Origin: Fibrobacter sp.
GTDB lineage: Bacteria; Fibrobacterota; Fibrobacteria; Fibrobacterales; Fibrobacteraceae
Assembly: GCA_024399065.1 (NCBI GenBank)
Contig: JAKSIB010000005.1
Location: forward strand, 1 to 64,000
Direction: 5' to 3'
Length of the DNA: 64,000 nt
The position numbers and the translations under genes are program-made. Positions 53,883 through 60,534 of this stretch are shown here, in pieces (the stretch's first letter is position 1; each line of letters opens with the position of its first letter). The notes under the pieces were generated by a model, which had not been told where the DNA came from, did not search any database, and worked only from the letters and a program-made list of their open reading frames with translations.

Positions 53883-53912
53883 AAAAGGCCCCCACAAATG
53901 GAGGCCTTTTTG
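53883..53912. terminator. Bidirectional intrinsic terminator
   Basis: AAAAGGCC near 53883-53890 pairs with GGCCTTTT near 53903-53910. It follows the gene ending at 53930. Confidence 0.7.
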
Positions 53913-53929
53913 AATGAATAATTCAGCTA

Positions 53930-54496
53930 TTACTTCTTGTTGGCGAAGAACTTGGTGATTTCGTCAAACTTAGCAAGAATCTTTTCGGCGTCACGAGCAG
54001 ACTGTTCATCAACAGCCAGCGACTTTACATAACCACGGAACAATTCAGCCTTGTTCTGGGTTGCGCAACTGGCGTCAAACTTCTGCTTCGGGGTGACCTT
54101 AGCCTTCTGCGCTGCCTGTGCTGCCTTAGCAATAGCGTCGAAGCCGCCATTACCTGAGCCAGCCTTAGGTGCGTCAGACACTTCAGCCTTCACATTAGTA
54201 GTGAGCGTAGTGACCTTTCCGTCATCTTTTTTGTCGGTGACTGTATCCTGCTTGATAACCTGTGTAGCGGAACCCTTGGAAGGAACCTTGACAGCGCCTA
54301 CACTCTTAGCGGATGCATCAACACCCTTGCCAGACGACCAAGAACCAGTGTCAACCTTGATGCCGTTAAAATCAACGACGGATTCGACAACAGGCTTTGG
54401 ATTGGCAACGATGTTGTACGGGGTATCATCGATCGGTTCAGCTGCAATCTGATCAATGATGTCTAAAATACTTTCGAATTCATTAGCCTTGTACAT
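53930..54496 (-). CDS. Unknown late protein
   Basis: A 188-residue protein from MYKANEFESIL (GAGG site; an ATG 6 nt earlier is too close to it). A short helical N-terminus is followed by a Lys/Ser/Thr/Val-rich disordered middle. A helical C-terminal domain closes it (FDAIAKAAQAAQKAKVTPKQKFDASCATQNKAELFRGYVKSL). It is a single-gene unit with a late octamer and terminator, like the cargo-like genes. Not recognised. Confidence 0.55.
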   Translation of the reverse strand: MYKANEFESILDIIDQIAAEPIDDTPYNIVANPKPVVESVVDFNGIKVDTGSWSSGKGVDASAKSVGAVKVPSKGSATQVIKQDTVTDKKDDGKVTTLTTNVKAEVSDAPKAGSGNGGFDAIAKAAQAAQKAKVTPKQKFDASCATQNKAELFRGYVKSLAVDEQSARDAEKILAKFDEITKFFANKK

Positions 54497-54527
54497 GACC
54501 ATACCTCATTAATGGTATTTTACCGAA

Positions 54528-54535
54528 AGTTTATA
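54528..54535 (-). promoter_or_regulatory. Late-promoter octamer for the gene ending at 53930
   Basis: Minus-strand TATAAACT, 31 nt before the chosen start. Confidence 0.6.
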
Positions 54536-54631
54536 ATAGTTGTAACAAAAAACTCACGGGTCTTTAACCCGTGAGATGAATTGCTGATGAAAATAATATA
54601 GTTTAATGATATATTTAATGGAGTATGCCGT

Positions 54632-54790
54632 ATGAATAAACAATTACAATTGGATACTGATAAGGTCATTGAAGAAATGATTTCCAAGAATGACATGACT
54701 GGCAATGATGCTGATATGATGAGAAAATCCAAGATGGGTGTATGTAAAGTAGATGCCAATGGTAACATAACTAAAACGCAAACTAAGTAA
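54632..54790 (+). CDS. Small 52-residue protein
   Basis: A short frame MNKQLQLDTDKVIEEM... ending NGNITKTQTK, preceded by GGAG 8 nt upstream. It is hydrophilic, with a helical first half containing many Met and Asp. It lies between the left hairpin and the octamer before tnpB, so it is either a passenger of the element or a phage gene the element landed beside. No family recognised. Confidence 0.4.
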   Translation: MNKQLQLDTDKVIEEMISKNDMTGNDADMMRKSKMGVCKVDANGNITKTQTK

Positions 54791-54798
54791 TATAAACT
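54791..54798 (+). promoter_or_regulatory. Late-promoter octamer upstream of tnpB remnant
   Basis: TATAAACT, extended to TATAAACTATAT, 109 nt before the tnpB-remnant ATG. The leader between holds strong inverted repeats, including TTGGCGTTC/GAACGCCAA and a 14 nt pair around TGGCTGGTAGTGGA. Confidence 0.5.
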
Positions 54799-54907
54799 AT
54801 ATGGTGGATAGGATAATTGGCGTTCTCCAATCCACGTAATCAGAGAGTTTTTGATGGCTGGTAGTGGAATGAACGCCAAATTAGTCCGCTACTAGCCATT
54901 TCTGTAT

Positions 54908-55827
54908 ATGATAAACAAGGCATTCAAGATACGGTTGTACCCGACAGTAAGACAGGAGAAGTTCTTCAACAAGACCTTCGGCACTTGCCGTTTCATCTAT
55001 AACCAGTTCATAGACTTGAAGAAGTCAATCTTTGAAGAGTCTCGTATATCATTTACGCCTAAGTTGGCCTCGTTCAAGGAGGAATGGCCTTGGATGAGGG
55101 AAGCCGACAGTCAGGGAATGGCTAATGCCTATATGGATGCCAAGGGTGCATACCAGAAGTTCTTTGATGGCAAATCACGCTATCCGAAGTTCAAGAAGAA
55201 AGGGGATAAGCAGTCCTACCGCAATGCAATGATGTCTAAGACAATGGAAACATTGATTCGGGGTGCTAGGAATGACCGCATATTCATTCCGAAGGCTGGT
55301 GAGGTCAAGTTCCGACAGGACTATGATTTCAAGTCATTGCCTATAACCAAAGTATGCAGTCTGACGATATCCAAGTCAAATACAGGCAAGTATTTCTGTT
55401 CCATCCTAGTGGAAATGGATGATGAACGGATGAAGTTGCCACCTAATCAAAATGATGTTGGTTTCGACCTCGGCATCAAGGATTTCCTGATAGACAGCGA
55501 TGGCTGTGTCATTGAAAATCCAAAATATTTCCGAAAGAGTGAGCAAAAGTTGGCAAAGGAACAGCGAAAGCTGTCACATTGCACCAAAGGCTCCAATAAT
55601 TATCGGAAGCAGAAGCATCGTGTCGCTCTGGTACACGAAAAAATACGAAACCAGAGAATTGATTTCCAGCACAAGGTCAGCAAGAGACTGATAGTAGAGA
55701 ACCAATGACTGAGGGAATGGATAAATCCATTAAGCCTGTTGATACTGGTGTGGTTGCACACCGTGATCAGGAAGCCTGTAATGCCACGGATGGGCACGGG
55801 GAAACCCACCCATCTTTAGTGGGTGGG
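54908..55827 (+). pseudogene. tnpB: Truncated tnpB, C-terminal catalytic half deleted
   Basis: The open frame 54908-55708 encodes 266 residues: the N-terminal RNA-binding part (MINKAFKIRLYPTVRQEKFFNKTFGTCRFIYN) and RuvC-I (VGFDLGIKD, D187). It stops at RLIVENQ, exactly where the RuvC-II glutamate segment should begin. In another frame the sequence resumes as TEGMDKSIKPVD..., then QEACNATDGHGETHPSLVGG, the usual TnpB C-terminal tail over the omega-RNA. About 110-130 codons with RuvC-II, the zinc ribbon and RuvC-III are missing. It cannot be a nuclease as it stands, but could still bind its RNA. Confidence 0.8.
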
Positions 55828-55834
55828 TAGTTCA
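55709..55834 (+). ncRNA. Candidate omega-RNA scaffold retained after tnpB deletion
   Basis: Follows the truncated tnpB. GGTGTG/CACACC stem near 55747-55762 and the terminal CCCACCC/GGGTGGG hairpin (55805-55827) ending in TAGTTCA are typical of IS605-type right ends and their guide scaffolds. Confidence 0.45.
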
Positions 55835-55864
55835 TATAAGATCTAATTTATTGTTGAAACCACT

Positions 55865-55872
55865 TATAAACT
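55865..55872 (+). promoter_or_regulatory. Late-promoter octamer for the gene at 55898
   Basis: TATAAACT, 25 nt before the ATG; GAGG lies between. Confidence 0.6.
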
Positions 55873-55897
55873 GTTTTATGGAAAATCGAGGTACACT

Positions 55898-56497
55898 ATG
55901 AGCGGTAAAGTTGATCATAACGTAATCATCATGCCATCCAGCAATATCGTCAAGAACAAATCTACATCACATCAGGTGCAGAATGCAGCATACATGTCTG
56001 GCAAGGACCCCAAGGTAATCAAGACAGAAATTGATCAGGCAATTGAAGATACAAATATGGACGCATTGATGAATCCTCCACATGGTCTTGGCGATAAGCC
56101 GATACAGAATTATATCAACGTCAAGGGCGCCACTCAAGTATACGATAAATACAAGTATGGCAAAACATCCGAAGACGCTGAAAATGGCGAGGATGTTGGT
56201 CAAGACCCAATGGCTATCGATTTCAGAGCGCCAACATTGTTTGATGATAATGAAATTGACGAATTCAACTCGCTAGTAGCAGACATCAATTTCGCCGACG
56301 ACATGAATGGTGCCGGTGGATCCGATGAATTCAATATGGAATTTAGTGAACCAACCGATGACAGCGAACCAGCATTACCAAATGATTCCAGCGAAACATT
56401 CAATTTCGACGAAACCACGCCAGAAAGTATTGCGGCGATCGGTAATTCAGACGTGCAAGACGGAAGCGATATATCTGGGGCATTCTCACAAATTTAA
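55898..56497 (+). CDS. Acidic late protein of unknown function
   Basis: A 199-residue protein, not recognised. The N-terminal 100 residues are polar with short helices. The C-terminal 100 are strongly acidic and Asn/Asp/Ser-rich (DDNEIDEFNSLVADINFADD), likely disordered. It is a single-gene late unit with its own terminator. It lacks the shared propeptide-like N-terminus. Confidence 0.6.
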   Translation: MSGKVDHNVIIMPSSNIVKNKSTSHQVQNAAYMSGKDPKVIKTEIDQAIEDTNMDALMNPPHGLGDKPIQNYINVKGATQVYDKYKYGKTSEDAENGEDVGQDPMAIDFRAPTLFDDNEIDEFNSLVADINFADDMNGAGGSDEFNMEFSEPTDDSEPALPNDSSETFNFDETTPESIAAIGNSDVQDGSDISGAFSQI

Positions 56498-56501
56498 CAC
56501 A

Positions 56502-56525
56502 AAAACCACGGTAAGCCGTGGTTTT
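56502..56525 (+). terminator. Intrinsic terminator
   Basis: AAAACCACGG 56502-56511 pairs with CCGTGGTTTT 56516-56525 around TAAG. Confidence 0.85.
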
Positions 56526-56560
56526 GACATAATTTAAGTAAAAAATAACAGGAGTTTCTA

Positions 56561-57682
56561 ATGGAATCCCCTAAAATGCTTTTACTAAGTAATACAGGTA
56601 AATTTAACCAAGCTATGGCCCTGATATCAGAATCGATCACAGATTTGAATACCAAGGCGATGTTGTCCACCCATGAAAACGAAGATGGACTCATCATGCT
56701 AGATATTGATACAGAAAACGGCATCCATACTTCAGTGAGTACGATGTTGTCTTCGGCCCCGTTTGAACAACCAGTATTTATCTTTGCAAATGACCTTTGC
56801 GTCGCATCCAAGAAAATTCGTACAGAAAAAGCAACGGTAATGTGGATTGCCGATGGTAAATTGTACATGGGTGCCTACTATAATGACCGTCTGGAAGGTT
56901 TTGAGCTGGAATGTGGATTTAAGCCGGCGGGTGAATTTTTCCCAATGACCGACATTAACCCAACATCTACGGTAGACATTGACCAGATGACATTCAACAC
57001 CGTTATTGATGCACTTTATGAATTCGATTCATTGGAAATCTACCGAAAGAACGGAATCGTATCATTCAGGACTGGCGACGACAGAATTACCATTGCCACA
57101 GTAATGCAGGCTGCAACAACACAGACATCGGATGCGCCAGATTTCTCCATCCGCATTGCAGCAAACACATTCAAGGTATTGCCGTTGATCAAATCGATTT
57201 CAGATGAACTTGATGCAGTTGTAAAGCTGGAAATCGACGATCGTCTCAAATATCTGCGACTTTCCGCAAAAAATTCCCAGATTGTCGCCGGGTATGAAAA
57301 TACTAAACTAGAAACATTCACGTCTACAGGGCTCAAAAAGTTCATCACGATCGACAGCGGTGCAATTGCGGCATCCATTGACATAATATTCGGGATCAAT
57401 TACATCAACCCAACAGGCATGCTGACCATCAGCGCAATTGACGAAGGTACCATTTCCGTCGAAAACTCTGACGAAGAACGTATTCACGTCAATCTAAGTG
57501 TAGGCGAGGTGACAGTTCACGATCAGTCCATGAAGGTTAAAATTCCGGCAGACATTTTGACAATGATGATCAGAAATTCAAACTGTCCAAAACTAACGCT
57601 TGAAATCGACCAAGATTCCCGAAAAATGATGATGCGATATGGCAACGGATTATTCCTGAGAAAATGCACGGCATCATACTAA
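56561..57682 (+). CDS. Sliding clamp-like protein (DnaN-type length)
   Basis: A 373-residue protein. Its size and repeated strand-helix-strand layout fit a three-domain beta clamp. The middle FSIRIAANTFKVLPLIKSISDELDAVVKLEIDDRLKYLRLSAKNSQIVAGYE and the final KIPADILTMMIRNSNCPKLTLEIDQDSRKMMMRY look like DnaN domains 2 and 3. T4 gp45 is only about 228 residues, so this would be a dimeric, bacterial-type ring. Residue-level support is modest; it may be another alpha/beta replication protein. An AGGAG site precedes it. Confidence 0.45.
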   Translation: MESPKMLLLSNTGKFNQAMALISESITDLNTKAMLSTHENEDGLIMLDIDTENGIHTSVSTMLSSAPFEQPVFIFANDLCVASKKIRTEKATVMWIADGKLYMGAYYNDRLEGFELECGFKPAGEFFPMTDINPTSTVDIDQMTFNTVIDALYEFDSLEIYRKNGIVSFRTGDDRITIATVMQAATTQTSDAPDFSIRIAANTFKVLPLIKSISDELDAVVKLEIDDRLKYLRLSAKNSQIVAGYENTKLETFTSTGLKKFITIDSGAIAASIDIIFGINYINPTGMLTISAIDEGTISVENSDEERIHVNLSVGEVTVHDQSMKVKIPADILTMMIRNSNCPKLTLEIDQDSRKMMMRYGNGLFLRKCTASY

Positions 57683-57687
57683 AAAAA

Positions 57688-57712
57688 GACCCGGTTTCCA
57701 CCGGGCCTTTTC
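57688..57712 (+). terminator. Intrinsic terminator
   Basis: CCCGGT 57690-57695 pairs with ACCGGG 57700-57705, with T-run downstream. Confidence 0.8.
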
Positions 57713-57734
57713 ATTTAATAGCTATTCATTTAGG

Positions 57735-57998
57735 AAGTTGACAAACTCCCACGACTAAAGTACGTGGGATTCTCCATCCCCGCCAATGGACGCCACCTTG
57801 CCCGATGGCTTCGCCACTTCTACCGCTTTGCGGTATCTTCGGCATTATACGGGGCCAGCGGCGAACCCTAGCATGAAAATTTTTCGCTTAATCACCACGA
57901 TATTACCCGTTGTATGACCAACACTCAAACTTTCAATTCAAATATAGTTTATAACTTTTATTTTGTCAAGAGGTTTCATCCCACGGCTAAAGCCGTGG
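57735..57998 (-). mobile_element. tnpB-less IS605-type relic with guide-RNA-like right end
   Basis: A roughly 265 bp stretch without a gene. Read on the minus strand it opens with a hairpin (arms near 57976-57984 and 57989-57998, loop with CTTTA) and closes with a hairpin CCCACG...CGTGGGA near 57748-57772, also with a CTTTA loop. Both have the form of IS605 ends. Between about 57775 and 57880 the minus strand is rich in stems (for example ACCGC/GCGGT and TGGCGAAGCCA). It precedes GGATGGAGAATCCCAC, like the end of an omega-RNA. No tnpB or tnpA is present. Confidence 0.55.
57946..57953 (-). promoter_or_regulatory. Late-promoter octamer inside the tnpB-less relic
   Basis: Minus-strand TATAAACT, extended to TATAAACTATAT, lying between the left hairpin and the structured right half. 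It points towards the guide-RNA-like segment. No coding sequence lies downstream within the relic. Confidence 0.5.
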
Positions 57999-58007
57999 GC
58001 TTTCAGT

Positions 58008-59624
58008 TCAGCGTAATTCAGGCAGATCCTCTACGTCCGTTCCCTGTTCTTCATTGCCACCTTCATCAGGCGCCAACGGATTTTCATAGTTATCACCAAG
58101 TGCCGCATTAGTAGCATCAACAATATTATCAGACGATGCGTCAAAATTGGAATCAAAACTAAATCCAGCGTCGGCACTACCGGAACCGCCGTCAGAATAA
58201 GCATTCCAATCAAGATTACCAGCATCAAAGTCCATCGTAATACCATTGTCATAATCATTGGCACTATCGTTACCATCACCCCAAGTATTCATCTTGATAG
58301 AATCAACACTCATATTCTGGTTATTCTGATCCTTATACACGGTATCACCGAAGATCTGTTTCATCTTATCGGCAAACATGCTCAAATTCACGTCTTCGCC
58401 CGGATTATTGATGAACTTGACAAATTCATCCATCTGCTGCAAAGTAACATCGGTATCCAATTCAGAATAGTAATTAAGGAATGCGTTAGCCTTCTCGATG
58501 GCTGACGAACCCTTAATAATACCGACGCCGCCATGCAAGATTCCGTCAACCGACACAGGGTTTAAATTAGTATCCTGACCAGATGTGATCAGCAAGTGTG
58601 CATTCTGGGCAATCAGCTTTTCCAGAGTTCCAAGACCAAACGATGCATCGCTGTTGGATGTAGTATCAGTATCAATATTTGAAATTGAATCGACACCCGG
58701 AACTGAATTGCCTGACATCAACTTAATAAGCGCATCACGGAAATTGACCATATCATCCGCTTCAGGATTTTCGTTTTCTGCATTTACGCTACCCGGAGTC
58801 TGAGCAACCATTTCATCAGGTCCCGACATTCCGTTAATATTCGAAGGATCCTCACCAGCTGGTGCTTCAAAATTACCTGCACCGGCAGCCTGTTCATCCC
58901 CATCAGCGTCACCTTCAGCTTCAAACATTGCAGCGTCATTGCAAATTTTCAACAACTTGCTCAGGCCAGCGTCAACAGATTCACGAATCATAGCACTCGG
59001 CTGAATAATCGTATCATTAACATCACGCATTGCAGTGCCCATTCCATCCAGAATGTCAGAATTTTCAATGTCATCTGTTACTGAATAGCCATTAGCCTCA
59101 TTCAACGCATCAATCGACTTCAAAATTGTATATCCAAAATTCATGCGGAACTGATCACTGTCCAACGATACTTCATAAAGCTTAGAATTACCAGATTCAG
59201 TCAACAACTTAATACTAATGTTTTTGTTGACATTAGGGTAGTACATTTCAACAAGCACTCGGGTATCATGTCGATTGACGATGAACTTACAGTGAGTTTC
59301 TTCCATGTCAATGCTGCTAAGATTTAGGCGCATGGAATGATCGGCAGTCTTAGACGTTGCTTCAGTCAACGAATGGATGACCTTACCATAGATATCCTTA
59401 ATCGTCATGAACGGTCTTGACGACGTAAGGGCCGGGTTCTTGTCATAAAGGCGCTTATCGTGCTTTTCATTATCCTGAGGCTTGGTAATTGGACCCAGAA
59501 TCTGTTTAGTCATGACTTCAATCTGTTTGGACTTAGCCGGCACAACGGGGCCGCTAGTAGTAGTTACGTAGCTAAGGCCCTGAATAGCCTCAAACAACTG
59601 TTTCTTATCAAATTTCTTTTCCAC
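58008..59624 (-). CDS. Large acidic late protein
   Basis: A 538-residue protein, not recognised. The first 210 residues form a mixed domain (LNLSSIDMEETHCKFIVNRHDTRVLVEMYYPNVNKNISIKLL). Residues about 235-300 and 440-538 are acidic, Asn/Gly/Asp-rich and probably disordered. Several LTEA/LNEA sites would fit the (I/L)xE prohead-protease rule, though not in the N-terminal module seen elsewhere. It has its own late octamer. A capsid-related role is possible. Confidence 0.6.
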   Translation of the reverse strand: MEKKFDKKQLFEAIQGLSYVTTTSGPVVPAKSKQIEVMTKQILGPITKPQDNEKHDKRLYDKNPALTSSRPFMTIKDIYGKVIHSLTEATSKTADHSMRLNLSSIDMEETHCKFIVNRHDTRVLVEMYYPNVNKNISIKLLTESGNSKLYEVSLDSDQFRMNFGYTILKSIDALNEANGYSVTDDIENSDILDGMGTAMRDVNDTIIQPSAMIRESVDAGLSKLLKICNDAAMFEAEGDADGDEQAAGAGNFEAPAGEDPSNINGMSGPDEMVAQTPGSVNAENENPEADDMVNFRDALIKLMSGNSVPGVDSISNIDTDTTSNSDASFGLGTLEKLIAQNAHLLITSGQDTNLNPVSVDGILHGGVGIIKGSSAIEKANAFLNYYSELDTDVTLQQMDEFVKFINNPGEDVNLSMFADKMKQIFGDTVYKDQNNQNMSVDSIKMNTWGDGNDSANDYDNGITMDFDAGNLDWNAYSDGGSGSADAGFSFDSNFDASSDNIVDATNAALGDNYENPLAPDEGGNEEQGTDVEDLPELR

Positions 59625-59654
59625 GATAGCATCCTCATTAATGCGTTTATCACA

Positions 59655-59662
59655 AGTTTATA
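59655..59662 (-). promoter_or_regulatory. Late-promoter octamer for the gene ending at 58008
   Basis: Minus-strand TATAAACT, 30 nt before the start codon. Confidence 0.6.
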
Positions 59663-59713
59663 ATATAATAATTAAAAAGGATCTATCCACCAAAGTGGTG
59701 TTTTGGACAAAAA

Positions 59714-59721
59714 TATAAACT
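59714..59721 (+). promoter_or_regulatory. Late-promoter octamer for the LRR gene
   Basis: TATAAACT, 42 nt before the ATG at 59764, running directly into a TA repeat. Confidence 0.6.
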
Positions 59722-59743
59722 ATATATATATATATATATATAT
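59721..59743. repeat. TA dinucleotide repeat (about 11.5 units)
   Basis: An uninterrupted 23 nt TA tract between the late octamer and the GAGG ribosome site of the LRR gene. Length could vary by slippage. Confidence 0.9.
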
Positions 59744-59763
59744 TACAAAAAATGAGGTAGCGT

Positions 59764-60534
59764 ATGAGCGGCATATTAATGCATATGGGGATGGTTAATT
59801 TAGTGGAGAGGCTAACACAAACACATAATGGAATACCAAGTACCCCAGTACACCCAAATGTTCCACCGAACCCGAATATATTACCCAAGACTACTAAGTT
59901 AAAACTTAGATTAAATAATGACGATTTTGACCCAACGGAAATTGAGTCAGATTATCATCTATTCATTAAATGGTCTAAAGATGAGGAAGATTCTAATATA
60001 TGGACAATGGAAATTAATCCGGAAATCTTTATTGATGCAGAAACATTGGCACTAAATATACGTGAGATGTCAGATGAATTTGAACCGCATGCCATTGATA
60101 AGAATCATATGAGGATGAAATTTCCACTGGAATATGCCGATGAGCTTACTGGCAATGAAGTTGCCGAACTATTGTATGATGAATTTTCCGAATTTGGGTG
60201 GATAGCCGAGAACGATACCGTTAAATATATTGAAACTGATGATGACAATGCTGCTTATGTGTTAGAAATTACTGCAACGAAACATGCGACTGCCGATAAG
60301 ATACGATTAAATGATTATCTGGATGCTTCTGTCAATGATAATGTATCTTTATTATCATGCGATATTGGTAGCGACATGTTAACATATACGCCCGGATTAT
60401 TCAGTGACTGCACTGGCATCACAAGTATTGGGAGCGATGCATTCAATAACGTCATTGATGGAACCGAGATGTTCCGTGGATGCACTGGGTGGGTTAACTA
60501 CTATACCAAGCAATTCGTTCAATTCAGTTACTAA
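59764..60534 (+). CDS. 5' part of a frameshifted leucine-rich-repeat (BspA/DUF285-like) protein
   Basis: This frame gives 256 residues: a Pro-rich N-terminus, a globular alpha/beta region (about residues 40-190), then the first repeats (GLFSDCTGITSIGSDAFNNVIDGTEMFRGCTG). It then runs into 14 unrelated residues and a stop. At 60487-60494 the sequence GGGT occurs twice in tandem. Deleting one copy joins it in frame to the next entry and gives one protein of 1209 residues. GAGG precedes the start. The gene is visibly more AT-rich than its neighbours. Confidence 0.75.
   Translation: MSGILMHMGMVNLVERLTQTHNGIPSTPVHPNVPPNPNILPKTTKLKLRLNNDDFDPTEIESDYHLFIKWSKDEEDSNIWTMEINPEIFIDAETLALNIREMSDEFEPHAIDKNHMRMKFPLEYADELTGNEVAELLYDEFSEFGWIAENDTVKYIETDDDNAAYVLEITATKHATADKIRLNDYLDASVNDNVSLLSCDIGSDMLTYTPGLFSDCTGITSIGSDAFNNVIDGTEMFRGCTGWVNYYTKQFVQFSY

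Larger units (their letters stand above)
54553..55834 (+). mobile_element. IS605-type element with internally deleted tnpB
   Basis: The left hairpin 54553-54575 (9 bp stem, CTTTA loop) and right hairpin CCCACCC/GGGTGGG (55805-55827, loop containing CTTTA) have the form of IS200/IS605 ends. Between them are a 52-codon frame, a late octamer, and a tnpB whose middle is lost while its 3' scaffold region remains. The left hairpin could alternatively be a minus-strand terminator. Confidence 0.6.

Noticed and set aside
54553-54575. Hairpin as an ordinary terminator
   Set aside because: It could terminate minus-strand RNA, but no minus-strand gene ends there, and its CTTTA loop matches the other IS605-type end hairpins. 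Kept as a probable element end.
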